From Citrobacter amalonaticus (GTDB taxonomy: Bacteria; Pseudomonadota; Gammaproteobacteria; Enterobacterales; Enterobacteriaceae): DNA of 64,000 nt. The stretch spans positions 248,001-312,000 of the forward strand of contig NZ_JAGTXM010000005.1 of NCBI RefSeq assembly GCF_018252635.1. Direction: 5' to 3'. The notes under the pieces are model-generated. The model ran no database searches. It was not told the origin of the DNA and saw only the letters and a list, made by a program, of their open reading frames with translations. The translations under genes and the position numbers were made by a program. Below are positions 10,128 through 23,469 of this stretch, piece after piece (position 1 is the stretch's first letter; the number at the start of each line of letters is the position of its first letter).

Positions 10128-12745
10128 GTGTCCTGTCCCGGTGGTTGCTTATCCCGCCGGTCAGCGCCCGTTTAAGCGAGCGTTATCAGGGTTATCGTCG
10201 TCATGGCGCGTCGCCTTTCAGCGCGGCGCTGGGCTGCCTGTGGGTGATCCTCGCGTGGGTCTTCATCCCGCTGGAGCATCCGCGCTGGCAGCGGATCCGT
10301 GCCGAACGTAAAGCGCTTTATCCGCATATTAACGCCGCGCGTCCGCGTCCGTTAGATCCTGCCCGTTACGCCATTCAGACCCTCTGGCTGATGGCGACTT
10401 CGCCGCGTCAGGAGACGGCAGCGCCACGCTGGCAAACCTTCTCCCGTCTGCAGGGCGTCAGAGGGCGTTACCATCAGTGGATGGATGCGCTACCGGGACG
10501 CGTGACGCAAAACACCACGCATCTGGATAAACAAAAGGAGCTCGGTCACCTGAGCCCCGGCGCGCGTCGCTTTATCATCGGGATTATCGTCACCTTCTCG
10601 CTGATACTGGCGCTGATATGCGTGACCCAGCCGTTTAATCCGCTGGCGCAGTTTATCTTCCTGATGCTGCTGTGGGGCGTTGCGCTGATCGTGCGCCGCA
10701 TGCCGGGTCGCTTCTCCGCGCTGATGCTGATTGTGCTGTCGCTGACGGTATCGTGCCGCTATATCTGGTGGCGCTATACCTCTACGCTGAACTGGGACGA
10801 TCCGGTGAGTCTGGTTTGCGGGCTGATCCTGCTGTTTGCCGAAACCTATGCGTGGATTGTGCTGGTGTTGGGTTACTTCCAGGTCGTCTGGCCGCTGAAC
10901 CGCCAGCCGGTGCCACTGCCAAAAGATATGTCGCAGTGGCCGTCGGTTGATATCTTTGTGCCGACCTACAACGAAGATCTGCACGTGGTGAAAAACACCA
11001 TTTACGCTTCGCTGGGTATCGACTGGCCGAAAGATAAGCTCAATATCTGGATCCTCGATGATGGCGGACGTGAAGAGTTCCGCCAGTTCGCCCAGACCGT
11101 GGGGGTGAAATATATTGCCCGTACCACCCATGAGCACGCCAAAGCGGGGAACATTAACAACGCCCTGAAATATGCCAAAGGCGAATTTGTCTCGATCTTT
11201 GACTGCGACCACGTGCCGACGCGTTCGTTCCTGCAAATGACGATGGGCTGGTTCCTGAAAGACAAAAATCTGGCGATGATGCAGACGCCGCACCACTTCT
11301 TCTCGCCGGACCCGTTTGAACGTAACCTCGGGCGTTTTCGCAAGACGCCAAACGAAGGCACGCTGTTTTACGGTCTGGTACAGGACGGTAATGACATGTG
11401 GGATGCCACCTTCTTCTGCGGCTCTTGTGCGGTGATTCGCCGTAAACCGCTGGATGAAATCGGCGGCATTGCTGTAGAGACCGTGACGGAGGATGCGCAT
11501 ACCTCGCTGCGTCTGCACCGTCGCGGTTATACCTCCGCGTACATGCGCATTCCGCAGGCGGCGGGGCTGGCGACCGAAAGTTTATCTGCCCACATCGGTC
11601 AGCGTATTCGCTGGGCGCGCGGGATGGTCCAGATTTTCCGACTCGATAACCCGTTGACCGGAAAGGGGCTTAAGTTCGCCCAGCGATTATGTTACGTCAA
11701 CGCCATGTTCCACTTCCTGTCCGGCGTTCCGCGACTGATCTTCCTGACCGCTCCGCTGGCGTTCCTGCTGTTGCATGCCTATATCATCTATGCGCCCGCG
11801 CTGATGATTGCGCTGTTTGTCCTGCCGCACATGGTCCACGCCAGCCTGACTAACTCGAAGATTCAGGGCAAGTACCGTCACTCCTTCTGGAGCGAGATTT
11901 ACGAAACGGTGCTGGCCTGGTATATCGCGCCGCCGACGCTGGTGGCGCTGATCAACCCGCACAAAGGCAAGTTTAACGTCACCGCGAAGGGCGGACTGGT
12001 AGAAGAAGAGTATGTCGACTGGGTGATTTCCCGTCCGTACATCTACCTTGTATTGATTAACCTGTTCGGCGTGGCGGTGGGGGTCTGGCGTTACTTCTAC
12101 GGTCCGGAAAATGAAATGCTGACCGTCGTCGTCAGCCTGGTGTGGGTATTCTACAACCTGATTATTCTCGGCGGCGCGGTGGCGGTGTCGGTTGAAAGTA
12201 AACAGGTTCGCCGCTCTCACCGTGTTGAAATTTCCATGCCGGCGGCGATCGCCCGTGAAGACGGACACCTGTTCTCATGCACCGTCCATGATTTCTCCGA
12301 TGGCGGTCTGGGGATCAAGATCAACGGTCAGGCCCAGGTGCTGGAAGGACAGAAGGTGAATTTACTGCTCAAACGCGGCCAGCAGGAATATGTCTTCCCG
12401 ACGCAGGTGGCGCGCGTTTGGGGTGAACAGGTGGGGTTACAACTGATGCCGCTGACCACCAAACAGCATATCGATTTTGTGCAGTGTACGTTTGCTCGTG
12501 CCGATACATGGGCGCTCTGGCAGGACAGCTATCCAGAAGATAAGCCACTGGAAAGCCTGTTGGATATTCTGAAGCTGGGTTTCCGTGGCTATCGCCATCT
12601 TGCGGAGTTCTCCCCGTCTTCCGTCAAAATAATTTTCCGGTCTCTGACTTCTCTGGTTTCCTGGGTTGTGTCGTTCATTCCACGCCGTCCGGAGCAGGAC
12701 GAAGTGGCGGTGCAACAGCCGGATCAGGTTATGGCTCAACAATGA
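10124..12745 (+). CDS. bcsA: Cellulose synthase catalytic subunit BcsA
   Basis: An 873-residue inner-membrane family-2 glycosyltransferase that polymerises UDP-glucose into beta-1,4-glucan and extrudes it. The expected motifs appear in order: LDDGG, DCDH (DxD), VTEDAHT (catalytic TED) and QRIRWARG (QxxRW). They are flanked by membrane helices. A C-terminal PilZ domain follows, with RRSHR (RxxxR) and DFSDGG (DxSxxG), through which c-di-GMP opens the gating loop. The ATG at 10124 overlaps the bcsQ stop and gives a length very close to E. coli (872), so I reject the in-frame start 48 bases upstream. Confidence 0.98.
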   Translation: MSVLSRWLLIPPVSARLSERYQGYRRHGASPFSAALGCLWVILAWVFIPLEHPRWQRIRAERKALYPHINAARPRPLDPARYAIQTLWLMATSPRQETAAPRWQTFSRLQGVRGRYHQWMDALPGRVTQNTTHLDKQKELGHLSPGARRFIIGIIVTFSLILALICVTQPFNPLAQFIFLMLLWGVALIVRRMPGRFSALMLIVLSLTVSCRYIWWRYTSTLNWDDPVSLVCGLILLFAETYAWIVLVLGYFQVVWPLNRQPVPLPKDMSQWPSVDIFVPTYNEDLHVVKNTIYASLGIDWPKDKLNIWILDDGGREEFRQFAQTVGVKYIARTTHEHAKAGNINNALKYAKGEFVSIFDCDHVPTRSFLQMTMGWFLKDKNLAMMQTPHHFFSPDPFERNLGRFRKTPNEGTLFYGLVQDGNDMWDATFFCGSCAVIRRKPLDEIGGIAVETVTEDAHTSLRLHRRGYTSAYMRIPQAAGLATESLSAHIGQRIRWARGMVQIFRLDNPLTGKGLKFAQRLCYVNAMFHFLSGVPRLIFLTAPLAFLLLHAYIIYAPALMIALFVLPHMVHASLTNSKIQGKYRHSFWSEIYETVLAWYIAPPTLVALINPHKGKFNVTAKGGLVEEEYVDWVISRPYIYLVLINLFGVAVGVWRYFYGPENEMLTVVVSLVWVFYNLIILGGAVAVSVESKQVRRSHRVEISMPAAIAREDGHLFSCTVHDFSDGGLGIKINGQAQVLEGQKVNLLLKRGQQEYVFPTQVARVWGEQVGLQLMPLTTKQHIDFVQCTFARADTWALWQDSYPEDKPLESLLDILKLGFRGYRHLAEFSPSSVKIIFRSLTSLVSWVVSFIPRRPEQDEVAVQQPDQVMAQQ

Positions 12746-12755
12746 TGATAACGCG

Positions 12756-15113
12756 ATGAAAAGAAAACTTTCCTGGATTTGTGCAGTGGCAATGGGGATG
12801 AGCGCAATCCCTTCTTTCATGACGAATGCGACGCCTGCAACGCAACCACTGATAAATGCTGAGCCAACCGTGGCCCCGGCGGCGGCCGAACCTGCACAGG
12901 CTGATGCCAATCAGCCGGTGGGTCAGGTGATGCCGGGTGTTCAGGGAGCTGATGCGCCGATTGTGGCGCAGAATGGCCCTTCCCGTGACGTGAAACTGAC
13001 GTTTGCACAGATCGCGCCACCGCCGGGCAGTATGGTGCTGCGCGGTGTGAACCCTAACGGCAGTATTGAATTTGGCATGCGCAGCGATGAAGTGGTCTCC
13101 AGAGCCGTGCTGAATCTGGAGTACACCCCGTCGCCGTCCCTGCTGCCGGTACAGTCGCAGCTTAAGGTCTATCTGAACGATGAGCTGATGGGGGTGCTGC
13201 CGGTCACCCAGGAACAGTTGGGCAAAAAGACGCTGGCGCAAATACCGATCAACCCATTGTTTATCACCGACTTTAACCGTGTGCGGCTGGAGTTTGTCGG
13301 TCATTATCAGCAGGTTTGTGAAAACCCGGCCAGCAGTACGCTATGGCTGGACGTTGGTCGCAGCAGTATGCTGGACCTCACCTACCAGACGCTGGAAGTG
13401 CAAAACGATCTCTCACACTTCCCGGTGCCATTCTTCGATCCACGCGACAGCCGCACGATGACGCTGCCGATGGTCTTTGCCAGTTCGCCGGATCGCACCC
13501 TGCAACAGGCGGCGTCGATCGTATCGTCCTGGTTTGGTTCCCGGGCGGGTTGGCGGGGCCAGCACTTCCCGGTGCTGTATAACACGCTGCCGGATCGTAA
13601 TGCGATCGTCTTTGCCACCAACGATAAGCGACCTGATTTCCTGCGTGAACATCCGCCGGTAAAAGCGCCGGTGATCGAAATGATCGGCCATCCGGATAAC
13701 CCTTACGTAAAACTGCTGGTGGTGTTTGGTCGTGACGATAACGATCTGTTGCAGGCGGCGAAAGGGATCGCCCAGGGCAACATTCTGTTCCGTGGTAGCA
13801 GCGTGGAAGTGAACGACGTGAAGCCGCTGCTGGCGCGTAAACCATACGATGCGCCAAACTGGGTGCGCACCGATCGTCCGGTGACCTTCGGCGAACTGAA
13901 AACCTATGAAGAGCAGTTGCAGTCCACCGGCATGGAACCTGCCGCGATCAACGTCTCTCTAAACCTGCCGCCGGATCTCTATCTGTTGCGCAGTACCGGT
14001 ATTGATATGAACCTCAACTACCGTTACACCACACCGCCGACCAAAGACAGCTCGCGCATGGATATCAGTCTGAACAACCAGTTCCTGCAGGCCTTTAGTC
14101 TGACCAGCAATGAAAAGGGTAACCGTTTGCTGCTGCGTCTGCCGGTACTGCAAGGACTGCTGGACGGGAAAACGGATGTCGCCATTCCGGCGCTGAAGCT
14201 GGGCGCGATGAACCAACTGCGGTTTGACTTCGAGTACATGAATCCAATGCCTGGAGGCTCGATTGAAAACTGTATTACCTTCCAGCCGGTGCCGAACCAT
14301 GTGGTGATTGGCGATGACTCCACCATCGACTTCTCGAAGTACTACCACTTCATTGCGATGCCGGATCTGCGCGCGTTTGCGAATGCGGGCTTCCCGTTCA
14401 GCCGCATGGCGGACTTGTCAGAAACCATCACCGTGATGCCGAAAAAACCGAATGAAGCGCAGATGGAAACCCTGCTTGACGCCACCGGGACGATCGGTGC
14501 GCAAACCGGTTTCCCGGCGATTAACCTGACCATCACCGATGACAGTAGTCAGATTCAGGGCAAAGATGCGGACATCCTGATTATCGGGTCGATCCCGGAC
14601 AAACTGAAAGACGACAAGCGTATCGACCTGCTGGTCCAGGCGGCGGAAAGCTGGGTGAAAACGCCCATGCGCCAGACGACGTTCCCGAGCATCATGCCGG
14701 ATGAAGCCGATCGCAAAGCGGATGCGCAGGCGACGGTGACGTCAAGTGGACCCATGGCGGCGGTCGTCGGCTTCCAGTCGCCGTTCAACGATCAGCGCAG
14801 TGTGGTGGCGCTGCTGGCAGACAGTCCGCGCGGTTATGAACTGCTGAATCAGGCCATCAACGACAGTGGCAAACGGGCGGCGATGTTTGGTTCCGTCTCG
14901 GTGATCCGCGAATCTGGCGTAAGCAGTTTACGCGTTGGCGATATTTACTACGTAGGTCACCTGCCGTGGTTTGAACGGCTGTGGTACGCACTGGCCAACC
15001 ATCCGGTGCTGTTAGCCGTACTGGCGGCCATCAGCGTGGTGTTACTGGCCTGGGTATTGTGGCGTCTGCTGCGCATCATCAGTCGCCGTCGTCTCGATCC
15101 GGATCATGAGTGA
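12756..15113 (+). CDS. bcsB: Cellulose synthase periplasmic subunit BcsB
   Basis: A 785-residue protein with a signal peptide (basic MKRKLSW start, hydrophobic core, cut near residue 27) and an Ala/Pro-rich linker. The large periplasmic body contains the alternating carbohydrate-binding and flavodoxin-like domains of BcsB. A C-terminal membrane anchor near residues 750-775 (VLLAVLAAISVVLLAWVLW) docks to BcsA and is needed for catalysis. It follows bcsA by 10 bases. The upstream in-frame start inside bcsA is rejected because it would destroy the signal peptide. Confidence 0.97.
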   Translation: MKRKLSWICAVAMGMSAIPSFMTNATPATQPLINAEPTVAPAAAEPAQADANQPVGQVMPGVQGADAPIVAQNGPSRDVKLTFAQIAPPPGSMVLRGVNPNGSIEFGMRSDEVVSRAVLNLEYTPSPSLLPVQSQLKVYLNDELMGVLPVTQEQLGKKTLAQIPINPLFITDFNRVRLEFVGHYQQVCENPASSTLWLDVGRSSMLDLTYQTLEVQNDLSHFPVPFFDPRDSRTMTLPMVFASSPDRTLQQAASIVSSWFGSRAGWRGQHFPVLYNTLPDRNAIVFATNDKRPDFLREHPPVKAPVIEMIGHPDNPYVKLLVVFGRDDNDLLQAAKGIAQGNILFRGSSVEVNDVKPLLARKPYDAPNWVRTDRPVTFGELKTYEEQLQSTGMEPAAINVSLNLPPDLYLLRSTGIDMNLNYRYTTPPTKDSSRMDISLNNQFLQAFSLTSNEKGNRLLLRLPVLQGLLDGKTDVAIPALKLGAMNQLRFDFEYMNPMPGGSIENCITFQPVPNHVVIGDDSTIDFSKYYHFIAMPDLRAFANAGFPFSRMADLSETITVMPKKPNEAQMETLLDATGTIGAQTGFPAINLTITDDSSQIQGKDADILIIGSIPDKLKDDKRIDLLVQAAESWVKTPMRQTTFPSIMPDEADRKADAQATVTSSGPMAAVVGFQSPFNDQRSVVALLADSPRGYELLNQAINDSGKRAAMFGSVSVIRESGVSSLRVGDIYYVGHLPWFERLWYALANHPVLLAVLAAISVVLLAWVLWRLLRIISRRRLDPDHE

Positions 15114-15119
15114 TAAATA

Positions 15120-16226
15120 ATGAACGCGTTGCGTAGTGGGATAGTCATGGTGTTAATGCTGGCCGCGCTGAGTGTGCAGGCGGCCTGTACCTGGCCTGAA
15201 TGGGATCAATTTAAAAAGGATTACATCAGTCAGGAAGGGCGGGTGATTGATCCCAGCGACGCACGCAAAATCACCACCTCGGAAGGGCAAAGCTATGCGA
15301 TGTTCTTTGCCCTTGCCGCCAACGATCGCAAGGCCTTTGATGCGTTACTGGACTGGACGCAGAACAACCTCGCGCAAGGGTCGTTGCAGGAACATCTGCC
15401 TGCGTGGTTGTGGGGACAGAAAGATCCCTCTACCTGGGCGGTGCTGGATAGCAATTCCGCTTCTGATGGCGACATCTGGATCGCGTGGTCGCTGCTGGAA
15501 GCGGGACGCCTGTGGAAAGAGCCGCGCTATACCGATATCGGCAAAGCCTTGCTGAAACGCATTGCCAGCGAAGAAGTGGTGACGGTACCGGGTCTGGGCT
15601 CCATGCTGTTACCCGGTAAGATTGGTTTTGCCGAAGCCAACACATGGCGTTTTAACCCGAGCTATCTGCCGCCTCAGCTGGCGCAGTATTTCACCCGCTT
15701 CGGTGCACCGTGGTCCACGCTACGCGAAACCAACCAGCGACTGCTGTTAGAAACGGCACCGAAAGGCTTCTCGCCGGATTGGGTCCGTTACGAGAAAAAC
15801 AAAGGCTGGCAACTGAAGCCAGAGAAAACGCTGGTCAGCAGTTACGACGCGATTCGTGTCTATCTGTGGGCGGGCATGATGCATGACGGCGACCCGCAGA
15901 AAGCGCGGCTGCTGGCAAAATTCAAACCGATGGCAACCCTGACAACTAAAAACGGTCTCCCTCCGGAGAAAGTGGACGTCGCCAGCGGCAAAGCGCAGGG
16001 CAATGGCCCGGTGGGCTTTTCTGCGGCCTTACTGCCTTTCCTGCAAAACCGCGACGCACAAGCGGTGCAGCGACAGCGCGTAACGGACCATTTCCCTGGC
16101 AGCGATGCCTACTATAGCTACGTGCTAACCCTCTTCGGACAAGGGTGGGATCAGCATCGTTATCGCTTCACCGTCAAAGGTGAGTTACTACCTGACTGGG
16201 GCCAGGAATGCGCAAGTTCAAATTAA
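15120..16226 (+). CDS. bcsZ: Periplasmic endo-1,4-beta-glucanase BcsZ
   Basis: A 368-residue GH8 cellulase with a cleavable signal peptide ending near VQAA. The GH8 acid is the Glu in [11 protein letters not shown] (about residue 55), and a catalytic Asp lies in [12 protein letters not shown] (about 243). It trims or edits nascent cellulose in the periplasm and tunes polymer output. It overlaps bcsC by 19 bases, so the two are translated in a coupled way. Confidence 0.97.
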   Translation: MNALRSGIVMVLMLAALSVQAACTWPEWDQFKKDYISQEGRVIDPSDARKITTSEGQSYAMFFALAANDRKAFDALLDWTQNNLAQGSLQEHLPAWLWGQKDPSTWAVLDSNSASDGDIWIAWSLLEAGRLWKEPRYTDIGKALLKRIASEEVVTVPGLGSMLLPGKIGFAEANTWRFNPSYLPPQLAQYFTRFGAPWSTLRETNQRLLLETAPKGFSPDWVRYEKNKGWQLKPEKTLVSSYDAIRVYLWAGMMHDGDPQKARLLAKFKPMATLTTKNGLPPEKVDVASGKAQGNGPVGFSAALLPFLQNRDAQAVQRQRVTDHFPGSDAYYSYVLTLFGQGWDQHRYRFTVKGELLPDWGQECASSN

Positions 16227-19200
16227 GTTTACTCGGGGTCTCACTCGGCCTTGCCCTGATGCCCTTTGCCGACGCCGCGCCGTCGGCGCAACAGCAGTTG
16301 CTGGGACAGGTGCGGTTGGGCGAAGCCACGCACCGTGAAGATCTGGTGCGTCAGTCGCTTTATCGCCTTGAACTGATTGACCCGAATAATCCGGACGTTA
16401 TTGCCGCCCGCTTTCGTTATCTGCTACGTCAGGGAGATAACGACGGCGCGCAGAAACAGCTTGATCGACTTTCTCAGTTAGCGCCGGGCTCTAACGCCTA
16501 TAAATCATCGCAAACCACCATGCTACTTGCGACGCCGGATGGACGTCAGTCGTTGCAGCAGGCTCGCCTGCAGGCGACGACGGGGCATGCCGAAGAGGCT
16601 GTCGCCGCCTATGATAAGTTATTCAAGGGCAACCCGCCGGAAGGCGATCTGGAAGTGGAGTACTGGAGCGCGGTGGCAAAAATTCCGGCTCGCCGTAATC
16701 AGGCAATCAATCAGCTCAAGGCGATTAACGCCCGCAGCCCGGGCAATAACACATTGCAAAATACGCTGGCGCAGCTGCTGTTTGATAACGATCGCCCGGC
16801 CGAAGGCTTTGTGATTCTGGAGCAGATGGCGAAATCCAACACCGGGCGGAATGCCGCGGCCACTATCTGGTACACGCAGATCAAGGATCTGCCGGTCAGC
16901 GACGCCAGCGTGAAGGCGCTGCAAAAATACCTCACGGTGTTCAGTGAGGGAGACAGCGTGGTCGCTGCGCGCAGTCAGCTCAGCGAGCAGCAAAAACAGC
17001 TCTCCGATCCGACATTCCGCGCGCGTGCGCAGGGGCTGGCGGCAGTCGAAGCCGGACAGGGCGGACGGGCGGTTTCTGAACTGCAGCAGGCGGTGAGAGC
17101 CAACCAAAACGACAGTGAAGCCGTGGGCGCGCTGGGGCAGGCCTATTCTCAACGTGGCGATCGCGCCAGCGCCGTTGCGCAGTTTAAGAAAGCGCTGGCG
17201 ATGGATCCGCAAAGCGGGAGCCGCAGCAAGTGGGAAAGTCTGCTGAAAGTGAACAGCTACTGGCTGGCAATTCAGCAGGGCGATGCCGCGCTGAAAGCCA
17301 ACAATGTTGATCAGGCTGAGCGCCTCTACCAGCAGGCCAGAAACATCGACAACACCGACAGCTATGCGGTGCTGGGGCTGGGTGATGCGGCAATGGCGCG
17401 GAAAGATTATCCGGCTGCCGAGCGTTATTACCAGCAGACGCTGCGTATGGACAGCGGCAACACCAACGCCGTACGCGGTCTGGCAAACCTTTATCGCGCG
17501 CAGTCGCCGGAGAAAGCCTCGGCGTTTATCGCCACGCTCTCTGCCAGCCAGCGTCGCAGCATTGATGATATTGAACGCGGACTAGAAAACGATCGTCTGG
17601 CGCAGCAGGCCGAAACGCTGGAGAACCAGGGCGACTGGGCGCAAGCGGCGGAACTACAACGCCGTCGACTGGCGCTGGATCCGGGCAGCGTCTGGATAAC
17701 GTATCGGCTGTCACGCGATCTATGGCAGGCCGGGCAGCACAGCCAGGCCGATGCGCAGATGAGCGCGCTGGCGCGTCAGAAACCCAACGATCCGGAACAG
17801 GTTTATGCATACGGACTTTACCTGTCCGGCAATAACCAGGATCGGGCAGCGCTGGCGCACATCAACAGCCTGCCGCGCAGCCAGTGGAACAGTAACATTC
17901 AGGAACTGGCTGACCGTCTGCAAAGCAACCAGGTGCTGGAAACGGCTAACCGCCTGCGCGACAGCGGTCGGGAAGCCGAGGCCGAAGCGCTGTTACGCCA
18001 ACAGCCTGCCTCGACCCGTCTCGATTTAACGCTGGCCGACTGGGCGCAGCAGCGCGGGGAATACAACGCGGCGCGAGGCGCTTACGACGCCGTGCTGGCG
18101 CGCGAACCGGACAACGTCGATGCGATGCTAGGGCTGACGGAAGTGTACATCGCCCAGGGCGACAAGCCTGCCGCGCGTGCGCAACTGGCAAAACTACCCG
18201 CAACGCAGACGCCGTCAATCAACATGCAGCGACGGATCGCGCTGGCGCAGATGCAGCTTGGCGACACCGCTGCGGCGCAACAGACTTTCAACACCCTGAT
18301 CCCACAGGCTAAAGCGCAGCCGCCATCAATGGAAAGCGCGATGGTGCTGCGTGACGCCGCGAATTTCCAGGCGCAGAGCGGCGAGCCGCAGCAGGCGCTG
18401 GATACCTACAAAGACGCGATGGTGGCGTCCGGCATTACGCCAAGGCGTCCGCAGGATAATGACACCTTTACCCGTCTGACCCGTAACGATGAAAAAGATG
18501 ACTGGCTGAAGCGCGGCGTGCGCAGCGATGCGGCGGATTTATATCGTCAGCAGGATCTGAACGTCACGCTGGAGCATGACTACTGGGGATCGAGCGGTAC
18601 CGGCGGCTATTCTGATCTGAAAGCGCATACCACCATGCTGCATGTGGATGCGCCGTATTCGGACGGTCGCATGTTCTTCCGTACCGATCTGGTCAGCATG
18701 AACGCAGGCAGCTTCAAGACCGATGCAAATGGTCGCTACGACAATAACTGGGGGACCTGTACGCTGGAAGACTGTAGCGGTAGCCGCAGCCAGTCGGATA
18801 CGGGCGCGAGCGTCGCTGTGGGCTGGAAGAATGACACCTGGAGCTGGGATATCGGTACCACGCCAATGGGTTTCAACGTCGTTGATGTGGTTGGCGGAGT
18901 CAGTTACAGCAATGACATCGGGCCGCTGGGATATACCCTGAACGCGCACCGTCGACCGATTTCCAGTTCGCTGCTGGCCTTTGGCGGACAGAAAGATGCG
19001 CAGAGCCACAACGGCGACAGCAACGACGTCAACACCGGTAAAAAATGGGGGGGTGTTCGCGCGGACGGCGGCGGAATTAGCCTCAGCTACGACAAAGGCG
19101 AAGCCAACGGCGTCTGGGCCTCACTTGGTGCCGATAGCTTGACCGGGAAGAACGTTGAGGATAACTGGCGCGTCCGCTGGATGACCGGTTACTACTACAA

Positions 19201-19705
19201 AATCATCAACGAGAATAATCGCCGTGTGACCGTGGGCCTGAACAATATGATCTGGCACTACGACAAAGATCTGAGCGGTTATTCGCTGGGCCACGGCGGC
19301 TACTATAGTCCGCAGGAATACCTGTCCTTTGCGGTGCCGGTGATGTGGCGTCAGCGGACGGAAAACTGGTCCTGGGAACTGGGCGGTTCCGTATCCTGGT
19401 CGCATTCGCGCACCAAAACCATGCCGCGTTACCCGTTGTTGAATCTGATCCCGTCGGATTACCGGCAGGAAGCCAGCGAACAGACCAACGGCGGCGGCAG
19501 CAGCCAGGGCTTTGGTTATACCGCCCGGGCGCTGATCGAACGTCGGGTGACCTCTAACTGGTTTATCGGGACGGCTGTGGATATTCAACAGGCGAAGGAT
19601 TACACCCCAAGCCATTTCTTGCTGTATGTCCGTTATTCCGCTGCGGGCTGGCAAGGGGATATGGATCTGCCGCCACAACCGCTGGTGCCTTACGCAGACT
19701 GGTAA
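16208..19705 (+). CDS. bcsC: Cellulose outer-membrane exporter BcsC
   Basis: A 1165-residue protein that forms the outer-membrane cellulose pore. A signal peptide ([20 protein letters not shown]) precedes a long TPR superhelix (about residues 30-780). The C-terminal BcsC beta-barrel (about 800-1165) is rich in Gly, Trp and Tyr and ends in YADW. The ATG lies inside the end of bcsZ. It closes the bcsRQABZC operon, and a GC-rich hairpin follows before pdeK. Confidence 0.97.
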   Translation: MRKFKLSLLGVSLGLALMPFADAAPSAQQQLLGQVRLGEATHREDLVRQSLYRLELIDPNNPDVIAARFRYLLRQGDNDGAQKQLDRLSQLAPGSNAYKSSQTTMLLATPDGRQSLQQARLQATTGHAEEAVAAYDKLFKGNPPEGDLEVEYWSAVAKIPARRNQAINQLKAINARSPGNNTLQNTLAQLLFDNDRPAEGFVILEQMAKSNTGRNAAATIWYTQIKDLPVSDASVKALQKYLTVFSEGDSVVAARSQLSEQQKQLSDPTFRARAQGLAAVEAGQGGRAVSELQQAVRANQNDSEAVGALGQAYSQRGDRASAVAQFKKALAMDPQSGSRSKWESLLKVNSYWLAIQQGDAALKANNVDQAERLYQQARNIDNTDSYAVLGLGDAAMARKDYPAAERYYQQTLRMDSGNTNAVRGLANLYRAQSPEKASAFIATLSASQRRSIDDIERGLENDRLAQQAETLENQGDWAQAAELQRRRLALDPGSVWITYRLSRDLWQAGQHSQADAQMSALARQKPNDPEQVYAYGLYLSGNNQDRAALAHINSLPRSQWNSNIQELADRLQSNQVLETANRLRDSGREAEAEALLRQQPASTRLDLTLADWAQQRGEYNAARGAYDAVLAREPDNVDAMLGLTEVYIAQGDKPAARAQLAKLPATQTPSINMQRRIALAQMQLGDTAAAQQTFNTLIPQAKAQPPSMESAMVLRDAANFQAQSGEPQQALDTYKDAMVASGITPRRPQDNDTFTRLTRNDEKDDWLKRGVRSDAADLYRQQDLNVTLEHDYWGSSGTGGYSDLKAHTTMLHVDAPYSDGRMFFRTDLVSMNAGSFKTDANGRYDNNWGTCTLEDCSGSRSQSDTGASVAVGWKNDTWSWDIGTTPMGFNVVDVVGGVSYSNDIGPLGYTLNAHRRPISSSLLAFGGQKDAQSHNGDSNDVNTGKKWGGVRADGGGISLSYDKGEANGVWASLGADSLTGKNVEDNWRVRWMTGYYYKIINENNRRVTVGLNNMIWHYDKDLSGYSLGHGGYYSPQEYLSFAVPVMWRQRTENWSWELGGSVSWSHSRTKTMPRYPLLNLIPSDYRQEASEQTNGGGSSQGFGYTARALIERRVTSNWFIGTAVDIQQAKDYTPSHFLLYVRYSAAGWQGDMDLPPQPLVPYADW

Positions 19706-19740
19706 TCAGAAAAGTCCTTTTCAGACACAGCCTCTCTCAA

Positions 19741-19771
19741 TGCCGCCGCGATCGGGTATACTCGGGCGGCA
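19741..19771 (+). terminator. Hairpin between bcsC and pdeK
   Basis: TGCCGCC (19741-19747) pairs with GGCGGCA (19765-19771). No T-run follows, so it may be a weak terminator or a processing site. The loop contains TATACT (19757-19762), which could also serve as a -10 for pdeK. Confidence 0.4.
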
Positions 19772-19797
19772 ATCTGGGATATCCGGGGGAGACAATA

Positions 19798-21786
19798 TTG
19801 CGCGTCAGTCGCTCGTTAACAATTAAGCAGATGGCAATGGTGGCTGCCGTTGTCATGGTGTTTGTGTTTCTGTTTTGTACCGTGTTGCTGTTTCATCTGG
19901 TACAGCAGAACCGCTATAACACGGCGACGCAACTGGAAAGTATTGCCCGTTCGGTACGTGAACCGCTGTCTGCCTCAATTTTAAAAGCCGATATTCCCGG
20001 AGCCGAAGCGATTCTCGCCAGTATCAAACCGGCGGGGGTGGTGCAACGGGCCGATGTGGTGCTACCGAATCAGTTTCAGGCGCTGCGTATGAGCTTTATC
20101 CCGGAACGGCCCGTCCCGGTGATGGTGACCCGGCTCTTCGAACTGCCGGTGCAGATCTCGCTTCCCGTCTATTCGCTCGAGCGTCCTGCGAATCCACAGC
20201 CACTGGCATATCTGGTGCTCCAGGCCGACTCCTTCCGCATGTATAAGTTTGTGATGAGCACGCTATCTACGTTAGTGACCATTTACTTACTTTTATCCCT
20301 GATGCTGACGGTGGCCATTAGCTGGTGTGTGAATCGGCTGATTTTGCACCCGCTGCGTAAAATTGCCCGCGAGCTGAATGACATTCCGCCACAAGATTTG
20401 ATTGGTCATCAGCTGGCGTTGCCGCGTCTGCATCATGACGATGAGATTGGCCTGCTGGTGCGCAGCTATAACCTTAATCAACAACTGGTCCAACGCCACA
20501 GCGAAGAGCAGACGGACAACGCAATGCGTTTTCCGGTCTCTGACCTGCCGAACAAAGCGTTCCTGATGGGGCTGCTCGAGCAGGTCGTGGCGCGTCAGCA
20601 GACCACGGCGCTGATGATCGTCACCTGTGAAACACTGCGTGATACGGCGGGGGTGCTGAAAGAGGCACAGCGGGAAATTCTGCTGTTGACGCTGGTGGAG
20701 AAGCTGAAATCAGTACTTTCACCGCGAATGGTGCTCGCGCAGATCAGCGGTTACGATTTTGCCATTATCGCCCACGGCGTCAAAGAGCCGTGGCACGCCA
20801 TTACGTTAGGTCAGCAAGTACTCACTATCATTAATGAACGACTGCCGGTTCAGGGGATCCAACTTCGCCCGAGCTGCTGCATTGGCGTGGCGATGTATTA
20901 CGGCGATCTCAGCGCGGAACAGCTCTATGGACGCGCGGTCTCCGCGGCGTTTACCGCCCGGCGTAAAGGCAAGAATCAGATTCAGTTCTTCGACCCTGAG
21001 CAGATGGAAGTCGCCCAGAAACGGCTGACCGAAGAGAGCGATATTCTCACCGCGCTGGACAACCACCGTTTTGCCCTGTGGTTGCAGCCTCAGGTGGAGA
21101 TGAGCAGCGGCAACGTGGTCAGCGCCGAAGCGTTACTGCGCATGCAGCAGCCGGACGGAAGCTGGGAATTGCCGGAAGGGCTGATTGAGCGGATTGAGTC
21201 CTGCGGCCTGATGGTCACCGTGGGCCATTGGGTGCTGGAAGAGTCCTGTCGTCAGCTCGCAGCCTGGCAGGCACGGGGGATCACGCTGCCGCTGTCGGTC
21301 AATCTGTCGGCGCTTCAGTTGATGCACCCGAACATGGTGTCAGACATGCTGGAACTGTTAAATCGTTATCGTATCCAGCCAGGTACGCTCATTCTGGAAG
21401 TGACGGAGAGTCGGCGGATCGATGACCCGCATGCCGCAGTGGCGATACTGCGTCCGTTGCGTAACGCCGGCGTGCGTATCGCGCTGGACGATTTCGGCAT
21501 GGGCTACGCGGGGCTGCGCCAGCTTCAGCACATGAAATCCCTGCCAGTTGACGTGCTGAAAATCGACAAAATGTTCGTCGATGGTCTGCCAGAAGATAAC
21601 AGCATGATCTCGGCAATCATCCTGTTGGCACGTAGCCTGAATCTGCAGATGGTGGCGGAAGGCGTTGAGACCGAAGCACAGCGTGAATGGCTGGCGCAGG
21701 CGGGCGTTGAAATCGCTCAGGGCTTCCTTTATGCCCGCGCGGTACCCGCAGAAACCTTCGAAGAACGTTATCTGAAGCACAATTGA
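19798..21786 (+). CDS. pdeK: Membrane c-di-GMP phosphodiesterase PdeK (HmsP-like)
   Basis: A 662-residue inner-membrane protein that starts with TTG at 19798 behind GGGGGAGA, as in E. coli yhjK. Two membrane helices flank a periplasmic sensor domain (about residues 35-155). A HAMP-like segment, a GGDEF domain and an EAL domain follow. The GGDEF signature is degenerate (SGYDF), so no cyclase activity is expected. The EAL domain keeps SAEALLRM and [10 protein letters not shown], consistent with hydrolysis of c-di-GMP. Its place directly after the cellulose operon suggests local control of BcsA. Confidence 0.93.
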   Translation: MRVSRSLTIKQMAMVAAVVMVFVFLFCTVLLFHLVQQNRYNTATQLESIARSVREPLSASILKADIPGAEAILASIKPAGVVQRADVVLPNQFQALRMSFIPERPVPVMVTRLFELPVQISLPVYSLERPANPQPLAYLVLQADSFRMYKFVMSTLSTLVTIYLLLSLMLTVAISWCVNRLILHPLRKIARELNDIPPQDLIGHQLALPRLHHDDEIGLLVRSYNLNQQLVQRHSEEQTDNAMRFPVSDLPNKAFLMGLLEQVVARQQTTALMIVTCETLRDTAGVLKEAQREILLLTLVEKLKSVLSPRMVLAQISGYDFAIIAHGVKEPWHAITLGQQVLTIINERLPVQGIQLRPSCCIGVAMYYGDLSAEQLYGRAVSAAFTARRKGKNQIQFFDPEQMEVAQKRLTEESDILTALDNHRFALWLQPQVEMSSGNVVSAEALLRMQQPDGSWELPEGLIERIESCGLMVTVGHWVLEESCRQLAAWQARGITLPLSVNLSALQLMHPNMVSDMLELLNRYRIQPGTLILEVTESRRIDDPHAAVAILRPLRNAGVRIALDDFGMGYAGLRQLQHMKSLPVDVLKIDKMFVDGLPEDNSMISAIILLARSLNLQMVAEGVETEAQREWLAQAGVEIAQGFLYARAVPAETFEERYLKHN

Positions 21787-21904
21787 TGTGATTACAATAC
21801 TTTAAAAAGGTCCGGCTTGTGCGAGCCAGCTCAAGGTTTTTAACATTTTTGTTTCAATTATGATCCTGGTGCATTTCTGCCATGTTGTCTGGGTGTTATT
21901 TTAA

Positions 21905-23248
<1,344 letters not shown>

Positions 23249-23261
23249 TCTCGATACTTAT

Positions 23262-23289
23262 GACCGCAGTCCCTTGTGGGGCTGCGGTC
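23262..23289 (+). terminator. Hairpin terminator after dctA
   Basis: GACCGCAG (23262-23269) pairs with CTGCGGTC (23282-23289), and the inner CCC/GGG extends the stem around a TTGT loop. The T tail is weak, so this may be a 3'-end stabilising stem. Confidence 0.55.
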
Positions 23290-23469
23290 TCCTGCGCATA
23301 ATTGACCCCTGGGCCCGAATCCTTCAACATGGAGATATCGGGTTTATTTCACTTCTTCCGTGACATTTTCATGTTCTTGCGGTCTAACACGAAGTGTTTT
23401 TAACGTCATATTCAGACAAGCCCACCTGGGGTTGTCTTTTATTACCAGGATTGTTGATCAGGGGTTCAC

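Noticed and set aside
21817-21834. CRP site upstream of dctA (TGTGCGAGCCAGCTCAAG)
   Set aside because: The second half-site is shifted and matches poorly; too weak to list although CRP control of dctA is known.
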